A DNA stretch of 64,000 nt from the NCBI GenBank assembly GCA_002179805.1, contig NAVB01000431.1:16299-80298 (forward strand). Reading direction: 5' to 3'. The notes under the pieces were generated by a model. The model had not been told where the DNA came from and did no database searches. It worked only from the letters and a program-made list of their open reading frames with translations. Shown one piece after another: positions 1 through 11,274 of the stretch; position 1 is the stretch's first letter, and each line of letters starts with the position of its first letter. The stretch comes from Acanthamoeba lenticulata (taxonomy: Eukaryota > Discosea > Longamoebia > Acanthamoebidae). Position numbers and translations under genes: made by a program.

Positions 1-426
1 CCACCTTGGCGCCTTTGCCCACCAGCCACTCGACTGCGCGCGTCATGTAGAGATGAGAAAAGGAGGAAGAGGAGGCATAACGACTGATGGATATTGAAGA
101 AGACGTACCCACGTTGAGGTGTCCATTGGCGGCAGCCCTGTTCCACATGCGCAGCAGCATACGTGAGCAAGTGGCCAAAGAGGAAACGGAGCGAAGTGAA
201 GCAGTATGGAACGCACCAGTGCAGAGGAGTACGCTCGTCCTCGTCCTTTTTGTTCACGTTCACTCCATCAACTTCCACAAAGCGCTGCACGTGCATCACA
301 ACCAGGAATGAAATGAGCACACAAGCCAGGGAGCAAGTGAGGCTTGGCAACGTGCCGCACCTTTACCGCCTCAAGATCACCCGAACCTGCCGAGTCGTGC
401 ACACTCTTGGCCACCTTGAAGCTCAT
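1..426 (-). CDS. Ankyrin-repeat protein, 5' part only (3' end beyond window)
   Basis: Four exons can be joined: 361-426, 217-284, 109-137 and 1-33. Junction phases fit, giving MSFKVAKSVHDSAGSGDLEA, then a repeat with TPLHWAAANGHLNVVEWLV. TPLHWAAxNGHLxVVxWLL is the ankyrin consensus, so the protein probably mediates protein-protein contacts. An N-terminal cap of about 20 residues leads straight into the first repeat with no signal peptide. The start is the only ATG in frame with the first repeat. The gene runs off the left edge, so repeat number and any C-terminal domain are unknown. The third exon is only 29 nt, split inside one repeat. Confidence 0.72.
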
Positions 427-648
427 CTCTTGCTCGTTTACACTGGATCTCAGCCGCCAGCAACGCCACACGTCTGCTTTTCCTTCCCTTTTCTTGTTTG
501 CAAACTGAAACGGAATTCAAAAAATTTGTTTGTTTGATTTTTGCTGCTGTGTTTGTTGCTGGAAACGCCGCGCCCTTCGGGCGGTGTATGTACAAAATAT
601 ACCTTCTCTCTCCTCCTCCACTCGTACAAGACAGACTCTTGGGCCTCT

Positions 649-3600
649 CTACACGTTCTGTCGGGCGAAGCCGGGGCGCAGAGGCACGGCGGGCGAGGCC
701 AGTGGCGTCGAGTCGTCGTCGGTCCAGTCGCCGCCGCTGGCGTACTGGCTGGCCAGCCAGCCGTCGTCGTAGTGGCTGCTCGACACGACGTCGTGGAAAT
801 TGGCACCGCCGCTGCCAACAATGACGTCGTCCAGCCGGCCGAACGAGCGGCTCGTCAGGTCGTCGAGATCGCTGCAACTGCTGCTGCCGCTCTCGCTGCT
901 GCTCAAGAGGAGCTCGTGCACGACGTCGCGCTGGATGCGGTCGAGCCGCAGCCGCGGCAGCGTCGGACTCGACATGCTCAGCCGCGACGCCGACACCGCA
1001 GCGCCGTCTTTGCCGCTTTGCTGCGCGGCGGCAGCGATGTCGGTCGCCGAGTGGTGCAGCGGCGCCGCCGGGGCGGCCTCCGGACCCTCGCCGGCGGGCG
1101 GCAGCGCGGGCAGCGGCTTTGCGTAGATGTGGCGACGGCCCCGCTTGGAGCCGCTTCCGCCGCTGCCGGCCGGCGCGACCGAGGGCGATGGCGGGGCCTC
1201 GCGGCGCTGCGCAAAGGCCGCGTTGGCCCGCTTGCGGACGTCGGCCAGCCCGCCCGTCGGGTCGGCGTCGGTGGTGGCCACCCAGGGCGTGAGCTGCGCC
1301 ACCAATGGCGAGCCGGGCGCCGTCGCGGGGGCGGCGGCCGCGGGCTGCTTCTCGGCGCGGTAGACGGCGGCCGGGCTGGACGGGACGCTGACGCTGCCGC
1401 GCAGGCCCATGGCCGCGCTGTGGTCCCGGCGGGGCGAGGGCTGCGACGAGCACGACAGGTGGTAGAGGACCTCGTCGTCGGCGACGGCGTGGATTGAACG
1501 CAGGTACTTGGCTGCCGGCTCCGAGCGCGGGAGGCGGTAGGGCGGGGCCTGGAATCCGAGGAATTCCTTGACCTGCTCCCAGCGCGTGCGCAGGAGCGTC
1601 GTGTTGACCCGCACCTCACCGCCGCCGCCCGCGGTGCTTGTGCCGGCGACGGGGTCCTCCTGCGAGGGGGTGATGTAGGGCGAGTTCTCATCGAGGTAGG
1701 TCAGGTAGCGCAGGAACAGGCCCACGTAGGGGAGCGTCGGCCGTCGCGCCACGCCTGCGCCGCGCCAGACGAGGATGTGAGCTCAGGGGGTCTGGCCGAA
1801 AGAAACAACAGGGACAAGGACGAGGACGTACCGATCGTGTGATTTATGCTGGGCGAGGACGGTGTCGAGACCGACGCCACCGTCGGCACGATGCCGCTGC
1901 CGGAGCCGCCGGGCAGCGGGCCGTCGCGAGGCGAGTGCGAGGACGAGGCCAGCGGCGAAGAGGGCACATGCCCGCGCGGCGAGTGCGCCGGACTGTGTTG
2001 GGCGGCTGTTCATCATCACCATCATCATCGCACGACCGAGCGTGAGCCAACGCGAAGCGTCATTGGACCAATTGGGGAAGGCGTGGGACGTACAGCGAGG
2101 CACGGGCGGCGGCGTGTTGGCGGCAGCGGCGGCGATGACCGAGCGCGGGCTGGAGGAGCCCGGGTTGGTCGCGTGGCGGCGGTGGTGGAGGACGGTGCGG
2201 TAGTTCTTGAAGTTGGACTGGGGCTCCATGAGGGCCTCGAGCTCCTCCATCTTCTTGCGGGGCCGCTCGCCGAGGGCCTCCCACGTGTCCTTGAGGCGCT
2301 TGACCGACGAGTTGTTGAGGCCCGACAGGATCTGCATGATGGCGTTGAAGTTGTTGCACTCGTAGCACCGGAAGGCGACCTTGATGAACTTCTTGATGTA
2401 CTTGACCCGCACTTTGACGTCGTGCTTGGTCAGGATCTCGGTCGCCACCCAGTAGCCGATCTTGTTGAACCGCTCGATGAGGCGCGTCAGGTTGGGCGCC
2501 AGCTCGGCCTTCTTGTCCTTTTGCCAGGCCTGGCCCAGGAACTCGCGCGGCTCCACGCAGCAATAGAGCTCGAACTCGTCCATCGTCAGCTCGCGCGCGA
2601 TGTCGACCGACTTGATGTCGAGCAGCGTCAGGGCCGGGGCCGATGCCCCGCGCGTGGGCGACAGCTCGAGCGAGCCGCCCGGCACGGCACCCTTCTTGCC
2701 CAGCAGGTCGAGCGACATGGCCCGCACGCGATACCGGATCTTGAGCATCCGCTTGTCCTCGACGAGCTCGCCCTGGCTGCTGCCTTCCCACTCTTCGTTG
2801 TTGTTGGCCACGCTGGGCACCGAGGCCGACGAGCCCAAGGTCGACGGCTCGCTGTCGCTGTCGTCCTCGCGCGTGGTCGTCCACGACGAGAACGAGTGGA
2901 ATGGACGTCGGCGCGGCCGGCGCTCGTCGGCTGGCGACGCGGGCTGGCCGCAGATGGCCGACCCGCCGCCGCTGGGGGCGCCAGAGCTGATGATGGACGA
3001 GTGGAAGAAGAGGAGCTTGAACCGGTTGACCACCGGTTTCTGCTCGCGCATTTCGAGCATGTCGAGCACGCCGCCGCGCATGATGTCGTCAAAGTCTTTT
3101 ACGTAGAGGCCCGCCCACAGCTGCATAAAGTCGAGCAGCCTGTGTCGACAAAAGAGAGAAATTTCAAGAATGTCAGCAAAGCGACGCCGATACGCGGACA
3201 ATGAATGGGGTGAGGGAGGCGGGTGGGGACCTGTCGCGGCTGCTGAGAGGCAACGTGGAGTCGGTGGCCCAGGTTTGATCGTACAAGCTGAGCCACAGCG
3301 CGCACAGATCGCGCTTCTCAGGCCAGAACAGGGGGTAGCTCAGCAGAAGAGCTTCTCTTCGCTCTGCAGAACCCAAGTGGAGTTCGTTAGGAGTGTGCAT
3401 AACACAGAAGTCGACAACAGCGCAGAAACTGCGATCTACGGAAGCCAGCCGCAGCCCCAAAGAACGAAAACGACAAAAGAGCGAAGCGGGGGGGGGAGTG
3501 GGGGAAGGAGCGTACCGAGGTCGTCACAGAACATGACGTCTGTGGCGATGCGTTCAAAGGCCAAGCGTCGGGCCTTCTCTTTGGAGGTGGACGCATCATA

Positions 3601-4008
3601 CATTCCCGCGCGCTTGTGTTGGGGAGAATGTATCGATGCGAGCAGGAGGGTCAACGCTGGCGGGTAGCCAGCCGAGCGAGGCGAGACGGGGGTCGAGGCC
3701 GAGGGCAGGCGATAGGGGGCGGGCGGGAGAGGCGGCGGTGGTAGAGGAGGTGGTGTGGAACTTCTACTCAAACTCTGTCTGCTCTCTCGTACGGCGACGT
3801 GCGAAGCTGAGCAACTGAGCCTAAGCTTCTGCTGGTGCTGCTTCTGCTGCTGCTGCTGGGGTTGCTGCTCGGACAACAACGACGAGGAGGCGTTTTGGCA
3901 GGTGCGCGTGGGGACTCGGCCGTAGGAAAGAGTCCGTAGAAGCCCCGACCTGTCGAGGCAGTCCCCGCCTTCTACAACCACCAACAACAGCTTGGGGCTG
4001 TCAGACAT
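649..4008 (-). CDS. Ras guanine nucleotide exchange factor (RasGEFN + CDC25 domains)
   Basis: Five exons (3516-4008, 3231-3363, 2094-3139, 1832-2005, 649-1754) give 983 aa. It should catalyse GDP release from a Ras-family GTPase at membranes. A low-complexity Ser/Pro/Gln head (aa 1-130) precedes a RasGEFN-like region (about aa 140-320, with RLLDFMQLWAGLYVKDFDDI). The CDC25 domain starts near aa 380 (DIARELTMDEFELYCCVEP) and has the family helices KYIKKFIKVAFRCYECNNFN, LSGLNNSSVKRLKDTW and TLPYVGLFLRYLTYL. The NYRTVL helix and the TLPYVGLFL helix are normally a few residues apart. Here they are separated by a Ser/Pro-rich insertion of about 100 aa encoded by the end of exon 3 and exon 4. The C-terminal 250 aa are low complexity. 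The ATG at 4008 opens the longest consistent frame, but a further 5' exon cannot be excluded. Confidence 0.85.
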
Positions 4009-5004
4009 GTCGGCATTAATTCGGGGGCTGCTGTGCGACCAAGGAGAGAGAACGAACCGGGCCCATCTTCAGGGGCAGGGGCTCTCTCCGTAACTCCTGG
4101 CGTTGTGGCGGTTCCTGTGGTGAGCGATGGCCTGCTCCTGGGCGGCCTCGGTGGGGGCGGCAGACGCTTGTCGGAGCTGCTTTCGGACTTATTGGCGCCC
4201 GTCAGAGCACGTCGTGCCGGGACTTGGCCCGAAGTGTACGAGAAGGAGACCATCATTGTTGGCATTTGGCGCGAGGAGGAGGCCCGCTGTGCGCCATTTA
4301 GGGTGATCGTGGCGGGTGTGTACATCGCCGCACGCCTCCTTCTATGCACGTTACTTGAGCTGCGACACGAGCAGCTGTTCTGTGAATGCTGTACAGCGTG
4401 TGTGGTAGAGGGTTTGTGGTTGCTGAAACGGTCCGTGCAGAAAGGAAGGCAGGTTCTTCTTGACCGCTGAAGCTGTCTCTCAGCTTCGTTGTATCTGGGA
4501 CAGAGTGGACCGAGCTTGTTGGTTGGACCTTGGCGCAGATGGTGGTGGGCTGATGGTGGCCGGTGTCTTGGCGCACGCCTTCCGCCAGAACTGGGATCCC
4601 AGCTGCCGCAAACAGCCGCTTGGCCTCTGCCATGCCACCAGCCCAGGGAGCCCTCCTTTTGGAGGCGCATCGCAACAAGGGCTCGAGTTTACTGAGCCAA
4701 CCCCTGAGCTTTCGGGGAGGAGGCCGCCTTGGCCCCCTACTCGTTTGGGTGCCTTGGCAGCAGTATCACCAACTCCCAATTACATTTACAGATTGTGATC
4801 GTGTTTAAGCTCCAATGTGCGTTCCAACTGAGCGAAAAGTGTTATGCAATTTCACGCAGTGTTATGCATGCACATACTCCACACACACACACACACATGA
4901 AAGTGGAACTGCCTTGTCGCATATAGAGTCACTCTCATCACTCAAGCCGCAAATCTTTTGCCTTTTTCTCTCCTCATTTTCTTGATTTCTCATACGAGCT
5001 TGCT
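4009..5004. other. Intergenic stretch between two minus-strand genes
   Basis: This holds the upstream region of the RasGEF gene and the 3' flank of the ARMH3-like gene. Open frames on both strands lack recognisable domains. One minus-strand frame (about 4030-4320) has protein-like Ser/Pro-rich composition and could be a missed upstream exon of the RasGEF gene, but no splice join to 4008 was found. A (CA)n tract of about 18 nt lies at 4880-4897. No RNA gene was recognised. Confidence 0.5.
4880..4897. repeat. (CA)n microsatellite
   Basis: Nine CA units in noncoding DNA between the ARMH3-like and RasGEF genes. Confidence 0.9.
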
Positions 5005-8000
5005 TTATTTCTCACGCTCCTTGTCCTTGACTGATGGACTCGTGCTGCTGCTGCTGTGGCTCGACACAGCAACGGAGGAAGAAGAGGAAGACAAAGAAGA
5101 AGAAGAAGAAGAAGAAATCGAAGGGGAGGGCGAGGTGCGTCGGAGCGAAGAGGCCACGGCCAACTCCTCCGGGGGCGGCAGGGGCGTGATGGAGAGATCG
5201 ACCACGCCCCGGTAGTCCACCACGATCATCCGGATCAGCTGCCGGAAGAACGGCACCTGCACGACAACAACACCAGCGACAACAACCACATTGTTGGTGA
5301 AGATGAAGAGGAGGACGATGAGGATCGTTTGTTTGTGGCCGAAGCCGCACCTCGCGGGGGTTCTCGAGGTAGAGGTCGTAGGTGTCGAGGTCATCCTGCA
5401 GCGTGAGCTTCAGGGTCTCGTAGTTGGTCCGGATCAGCTCCATCACCTGGGCGGGCGTCGAGATGAAGTTTTGCGCGTTGGCGGCCTCCCACTGGTCGAT
5501 CTTGGAGGTGAAGTGCCGGATGATCGTGTTCATGTTCTCCAGGTTCTGCACCTGCGTCCCGCTCTGGTCGTATCGGTCCACTGCGTGTAGCGTGTGCGTG
5601 TGTGCGTGAGTTGCGACCGCACGACACACGCGCTCGCGTGTCATGCTGCAGGAGGCCACCGGCTGTACCATAGTAGTAAAAGGTCTCGATGGCCTTGGCG
5701 TCGCGGATGAGCTCGTAGTAGAGGTCGTCGTAATCGGACGGCTGCGGCAGGAACAGGTCGCCGTAGGTGATGAACAGGTTGAACACGTTCGTGATCTGCG
5801 ATCGCAGCAAACGAAACAACAGCGATTAATCACCAGGACCGCGCGAGAGAGAAAGTGAGAAAGAGAGAGACGGGGAAGGCAGAACGCGGGCGCACCTCGC
5901 CGGCGAGAGCCAGCGTCTCGGGCTTTTCAAAGTACTCGGGCACGGAGATGAAGCGCATGATCGTGAAGAGCGTCGACCACAGCTCCTTCCACCGGTAGTT
6001 GAATCGCACCTCCTTCTTCTTCTCGTAGACCAAGACTCGTCGGATGGCTTCCAGGCATTTACTGCAACGACACGCGAGTCAACACGTGCCTCGACCTCGA
6101 TTTACACAATAGCAAGATTAAAATGTACATACCAGTAGAGGTCGGTGGGAAGCTTCTTCTTGAGGTTTTGGCGCAGGAAGATGAGCAGCACGTCGAGCAC
6201 AGTCGCCAGGACCGGCCGTTCCTTGAGCGACTCGGGTGTCGCCTTCTTCTGCTGCTCCGTATGCAACCGAACGAACAGAACGCCGCGGCGTCAGTCGCAG
6301 CACAAGCGAGCAGCAGACAATACAACACAACATGGGGCGGCCCTACCTGGTAGAAGGGGATGACGCAGAGGAGCTGGTCGCTGTGCAGCATCTCGTTGAT
6401 GGTGTCGTCCTCGAACAGGCAGCAGAGCGTGATCAGCGACAGCTTGGCGTAGTACATCGACCGCAGGTCCTGCCACATCGTCCGCGCATGTGAGCACAAT
6501 GAAAGAATACCTGGCATATTTGCTTTCACATCCTCTTTTGCCCGGCTGATGTCGCACCTTCATGTCCTGGAAGATGTAGGAGCAGAAGATGATGAAATGC
6601 TTGAGGGTGAGCGGGAGCGCGGGGACCTCCTCCGTCGCGCCCTCTCGCTTGGTCGCTTGGCTGCCTTTGGCTGTCGCTGCCTGTTTGGCTGCGCGCGCGT
6701 AGGTTCCGCAATGGGGCCCAGAGCGTGAGGATTGGCACGCGGCTTCAAACAAGAGGTGGAGGGCGTGTGTGTTGTATAGGTACAGGCGTTGGCCAAGAGG
6801 CTGGTGACAAAGGCCTGTCGGTTGAGGTAGACCAGCTCGTAGAAGGCCAGGAGGACGGCGCCTGTGGTGTTGGGGCTGCCGCCATAGGACCCGTTGGTGG
6901 GCTTGGAGGACCACATGTCGGCGATGTAGCCCAGCCACCCGGGGCTGCGCACGCCCAGGGCCGCGGCGTAGTGCGCGTTACATTCCTCGCATACCGAAGC
7001 GATGACGTCGTCAAAGGCCTCGAGCGCCTTCCGGTCCTTCAACTCGCCCAGCAGTCGCATGTAGGGGTTCTTTGATTCGTATTTGCTGGTGGACAAATAT
7101 CGTTGCATGTTATTATCCCATATCCATTGCTTATTAAACTTGAAAATATAAATATAAATATAAATTCAAATATTAATCGTTTCTTAAAATATCGAGAAAA
7201 AAGGAAAGTACCGGTAGTTGACGAGGGTGACGAGGAGGAAGACGGCGTTGAAGGAGTAGTAGCCCATGCGCTCGCTGACGAGCAGCTGCAGGAGCGAGTC
7301 AAACACGGTCTCGTAGTTGAGCATAAAGTACTCGATCAGCGTGTTCTGGTGGATGTTGACCGCCGCTGTGGCGATGGACAGCAGCAGGTTGAGCGCCAGC
7401 GTGCGCATGGCCTGGTGCGCGTTCTCCTCGGCCATCAGCTCGCACACCGTTTGGATCAGGTCCTGTTGGTTTGCCCCCGTTTGTTGTCAGAAGACATGAC
7501 CAAACGAGATGATGAAGAAGAAGAAGGTGGAGCTGACTGACTGACCTGGAAAAGCTCATCGGCGCGATCAACGCCAGAGAGAAGGTTGATGATGTCGAAC
7601 CCAAAATTTGTGAACTTCTTCTGGAAGAGGCAGCGCAGCATGACTTGCAATGTCTGCCATGTTTCGTTTGGTCCACAACATGTCCATCAGGTGATGACCC
7701 CATTATTGAGCCCACTTCATTCATGAATGATACAAAGACCGTCACGCACCTGAAGAGCGTGGAGGGCTCTGATCCGAGTGTCGTCGTGCAGCATTCGGAC
7801 GCAGTTTTCAAAGATGAGGCTCATGTTGCTCTGTTCGGGGACCGCGTGAGGGAGTCAGCGCGGTCATGACGCACGGAGAACAAGAGGCACACACACGGAC
7901 CTTCAGGGCCAGCAGTTGCTCCTCGGAGGTGTTCTTGATGCAGGTCTCGAGGAAGCTCACGTTCACCTTGAGCAAGAGCAGCTCGTCCCAGAAGTGCGGG

Positions 8001-8353
8001 TTGTCGCGTGCTGGGTTATGGCCCTGCGCGCGTAGTGACATGGAAAACACCATTGGTCGTGTGCGCACACAAGAGGACAAAGAGGGTCAAGAGAGATGTA
8101 CCAAGAAAAAGGCCTCATAGATGTCCACGAATTTCTCTTTGAGGGGCAATCTTGTTGGTGAAGCCCCGCGCTCGTCCGTAGTGCGCCGATGCAGCGCAAA
8201 GCTGCCCGATCCTGTCGGCAGGGGGCTGCCTGCTGGTAGAGTCGCGGTAGCCCCTCGCGCGGGGGTGCTGCTCGTGCTCGCTCCAGGACCTCCCCCTCGC
8301 GTTGGCGTGCTACTTCCACTCGCTTGCATTTCGGCTGTGTGTCGTGTGAACAA
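5005..8353 (-). CDS. ARMH3: ARMH3 / C10orf76-like armadillo-like helical protein
   Basis: Thirteen exons (8102-8353, 7901-8023, 7750-7830, 7546-7653, 7212-7462, 6784-7085, 6558-6670, 6347-6469, 6133-6251, 5896-6061, 5669-5795, 5351-5580, 5005-5256) give 748 aa. The human protein is about 690 aa, from memory. Matches run nearly end to end: [78 protein letters not shown] and [20 protein letters not shown] each have a counterpart in human ARMH3. In animals it acts at the Golgi with GBF1 and PI4KB, supporting PI4P production. That role here is inference from homology. The C-terminal 60 aa are Ser-rich and probably lineage-specific. An alternative ATG lies at 8329. Confidence 0.9.
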
Positions 8354-8601
8354 AAATTTGGACCAAATCTGACGATTCTAATCACCCCTTCCTTCACTAA
8401 TTCAGCTCGTTGTGCATCAATTGGTGCTCTCCAAGAGCAAGACCCAAGAAGTGCACTCTTTGTTCGAATCTAGCTTGCCTCGCCACGTGCACAATCTTTT
8501 GCTTTTCCTCTGTTTTCTCAACCGCAGGCAAACCGTTTTTTCTTGCCGCTTCTACGGTGCGTCAAGATGAGCGTGGCCAGGCAAGTGCTCACTACAGAGC
8601 C
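8354..8601. other. Short intergenic region
   Basis: This 248-bp gap separates the divergent papain-fold gene's stop from the ARMH3-like start, both on the minus strand. It probably contains the promoter of the ARMH3-like gene. No motif was recognised. Confidence 0.5.
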
Positions 8602-9864
8602 TCAGTCGAGCAACTGCACCGCCAGGTTGACGATTTCGATGCCGCACTAGAGGAAAGCGCCACCAAGTTTGGTAAGTTTCAGCTGCCTTGTTCCTTGGAG
8701 GAGGTGCAAACGTACGGCGTTAATGCCCCTCTCGATGCGGAAGTAGCCGTCCTCGCCCCAGTCAGGTCCCCAACTGCACCACCAAGACAGTAAGTCAACA
8801 CACCGTCTGGGCCTTGTGCAAAGGGAAAGGGAACCTGTTGATGCCGATCCAGTACGGGACGCCGCCCTCCAGACCCCAGCCGATGATGGACACCACATGG
8901 TTGAGCTGCGGCGAAATGTTCTCGCACTTCAGAATGCCTGATAGGCGGCCACGTCAAAGTGAGTCTTCTTCAACCCCTCCCTACCCCCCGCCTTGTGAAG
9001 GCGCTACCCGAGGTGTAGGTCTCCAGCGGGATGCCATCGATGTAGGCCATCACCGGGCCCACCTGGTGGACAACAAGGAGCGCTTCTCATCAGAAACAAA
9101 CAAACGAGACAAAGTGAAGGAGCTCGACGAAGAGGAGAGACGCACGGTCGAGAGGGTGTGCTGGATGGCGGCCACGCCCTTGACCTTGTTGAAACGGGCG
9201 CGCAGGGGCTTCAGCGGGCTGCCGTCAGCGCAGCGAGCCGGGCATGTCTTGACGGGACTGCACAGCAGCACCGCGGCAAAGGGGCGTTGTTGCAGTTGTT
9301 GTTGTTGTGAGTTGCAGAGGTTCCTTGCAAGGGTTGCAGTGCCTCACGCACCTGGGCAGGCACGACGTGTTGACCGAGCCGTTGAACTGGAGCCAGCTGA
9401 AAATGGCGGACATGTCGGCACCGCCACATCCGCCGCAGCTCGAGCAGCATGCTTGAGGGTAGGACTTGGACAACTGCACGTACGAGCCATTCTGTAGCCG
9501 CCCCTCGCCCACAGTGCCTTCAACAACCAAGCGAAAAAAGAATGAAATGGGAGGGAAGGGGAGGGAAGGGCAAAATCTATACCGCCATGCAAGCAGCCAC
9601 GCCCATGTCGAACAGGCCCTCGAGGAGGCCTTCCTCCTCACTGCACAAGATTAAAGAAAAGTATATCTTGTAAGCGTGCAGTGAGCCTTTGGGCAAATCA
9701 AAGTGTTACCAGGCGTTGCTATCTTGCACAGGCGGGATGCAGTGGGGGTAGGCCTTGCGCAGGTCATAATGGGTTGGGGCCTGCGGCAACGGGAGCACAG
9801 AAGCGGCAACTGCGCTTACGAGAGCCAGTAGGCAGACCACGAGCAGCGAACAACAGCTTTTCAT
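8602..9864 (-). CDS. Divergent, propeptide-less papain-fold (C1) protein
   Basis: Eight exons (9710-9864, 9583-9640, 9352-9491, 9146-9257, 9008-9062, 8835-8937, 8716-8773, 8602-8646) give 241 aa. A signal peptide (MKSCCSLLVVCLLALVSAV) leads directly into the mature-like domain, with no I29-type propeptide. The fold is clear from NGSYVQLS, the CC...GGADMSAIFSWL segment, the His loop LNHVVSIIGWG, the Asn loop NSWGPDWGEDGYFRI and the C-terminal CGIEIV, closest to cathepsin B/Z-type enzymes. The nucleophile loop is abnormal: where QGSCGSCWAF is expected the model reads QDSNACEEEGLLEGLFD. The Cys comes from a TG|T splice junction and the following Trp is Glu. It may be an inactive or altered-activity lysosomal or secreted protein. 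Confidence 0.75.
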
Positions 9865-10006
9865 CTTGTTGTTTTGTTTGTTTAGACGCAGATGCATGTG
9901 GAGTGAAAGGGGGGCGACATGCTGTAGTGGACACCACCCAATCGGATGGGGTAAGCTTTCTCCAACTCTCTTTCCATATTGTTTCATTTTATTTGTGATC
10001 GCTTCT

Positions 10007-10939
10007 TCATTTTGACTGCGCACCTTCATCGAAATCGGTGCTACAGGTGATGTCCTTCCACTCCTCAATCAGCGCAAGAGACGACTCGCACTTGGACTTG
10101 ATGATGTCGTAGCAGTCCCGACCCAGGGCCAGCCGAGGAGGGATCTCGGTGCGTCCGGCCGCCATGCCGGTCAGCGTGAGCACGTCGACGATGCGCTGGG
10201 CAGCCTTGGCCGGATCGCCTTGTTGCTTGCCGTGGAAGGACTTGTGAAAGTGTCCGATGGCGCCGGCGGGCGTCTCGTCGTAGTCGGCGATGTGTTTCTG
10301 GGCGGCGATCAAGTTGGTCTCTTGCTGAAGGAGTGCAGTACGGAGTACGCCTGGCGCGATCACGCTGACCGTGATGCCCAGCGGGGCCACTTCGCCTCGA
10401 AGCGCCTCCGCAATGCCTTCCAAGGCGAACTTGGTGGAGCAATAGAGCCCGACGCCTGAGAAGCCCTTCCAGCCTCCGCCACTGCTGACGAGGGCGATTA
10501 CGCCAGATCGGCGCTCGCGCATGTGCGGCAGGAAGGCGCGGGTGACGTTGAGGAGGCCAAAAACGTTGGTGTTGTACTGGGCGAGCGTCTCCTCCGGGCT
10601 TGCCGCTTCGATGGCGCCCTCAAGGACATATCCGGCGTTGTTAACCAGCACGTCCTCTCTGCCATAGACCGACACAGCGCGCTGGGCGAGGGATTCGAGC
10701 TGGCTGAGTGGCCAAGTGACGTCGAGTTCGAGTGGATGAGCTCCGGCCTCGGCCAGATCAGCGAGCTTGGAACCGGAGCGGGCCGTGGCAATGACCTTGT
10801 CGCCGCGCTTCAGGGCGGCAAGGACTAGCTCCTTGCCAATCCCGGAAGAACAACCCGTGATGAGCAACACTTTCTCCTCGTTCTGGTCTTGGTGCTGCTT
10901 GTGTTGCGACATCGTGAAGCTTGTGTACTGTGCAGACAT
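10007..10939 (-). CDS. Short-chain dehydrogenase/reductase (classical SDR)
   Basis: A single exon encodes 310 aa of the classical SDR family, NAD(P)-dependent oxidoreductases. Visible motifs in order: the nucleotide-binding TGCSSGIG near aa 29, NNAG near aa 100, a catalytic Ser in ALVSSGGG, and the active-site YCSTK (YxxxK). The loop after strand 2 begins ATARS, where an Arg often favours NADP(H), so NADPH use is a weak guess. The substrate is unknown. The start at 10939 gives an 18-residue polar leader, and a second ATG follows after nine codons. Its lack of introns is unusual among these intron-rich neighbours and fits acquisition from bacteria, or simple intron loss. Confidence 0.88.
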   Translation of the reverse strand: MSAQYTSFTMSQHKQHQDQNEEKVLLITGCSSGIGKELVLAALKRGDKVIATARSGSKLADLAEAGAHPLELDVTWPLSQLESLAQRAVSVYGREDVLVNNAGYVLEGAIEAASPEETLAQYNTNVFGLLNVTRAFLPHMRERRSGVIALVSSGGGWKGFSGVGLYCSTKFALEGIAEALRGEVAPLGITVSVIAPGVLRTALLQQETNLIAAQKHIADYDETPAGAIGHFHKSFHGKQQGDPAKAAQRIVDVLTLTGMAAGRTEIPPRLALGRDCYDIIKSKCESSLALIEEWKDITCSTDFDEGAQSK

Positions 10940-11274
10940 TAGCTATACTCCAGGTTTTGAGGCGGTAGGAAGTAACCCGTTGGCTTGCATGCAGCTTTTT
11001 ATTTCAAACGAATTGGTGTAGCGCCTATTTCAGTTCAGCATATCAAAATAATTGGTTCTTTGGTGCTTTTCCTTTGCTGCTGATTGGGCCGGGTGCGTTT
11101 TTATCTCCAACCGGAGCATCCGCAACATGTACCCATTGGGATGCAGTGTAGGAGCATTGCCTGTGCTTGATGCACCACGCAAGCACGTTGACCCAGTTGG
11201 GCCCACAATCGCTGGGAGCTTCCTACTCTTCCAGCAGACGTTGAAGTAGATGATCTTTTCATAAGCTAGTGAGC
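10940..11274. other. Intergenic region upstream of the SDR gene
   Basis: This holds the presumed SDR promoter, with an AT-richer patch near 11000-11070. A 65-codon plus-strand frame at 11052-11249 has no recognisable similarity and is probably chance. Confidence 0.45.

Noticed and set aside
541..1497. 318-aa plus-strand frame
   Set aside because: Mirror of the GC-rich C-terminal RasGEF exon; low-complexity Ala/Arg/Val composition and no domain.
4033..4678. Overlapping frames on both strands between RasGEF and ARMH3 genes
   Set aside because: No domain, no splice join that extends either neighbour, and no conserved motif visible.
8410..8793. Plus-strand 127-aa frame with a coding-like segment (SVEQLHRQVDDFDAALEE)
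   Set aside because: It is antisense to the last two exons of the papain-fold gene, whose NSWG and CGIE motifs are clear.
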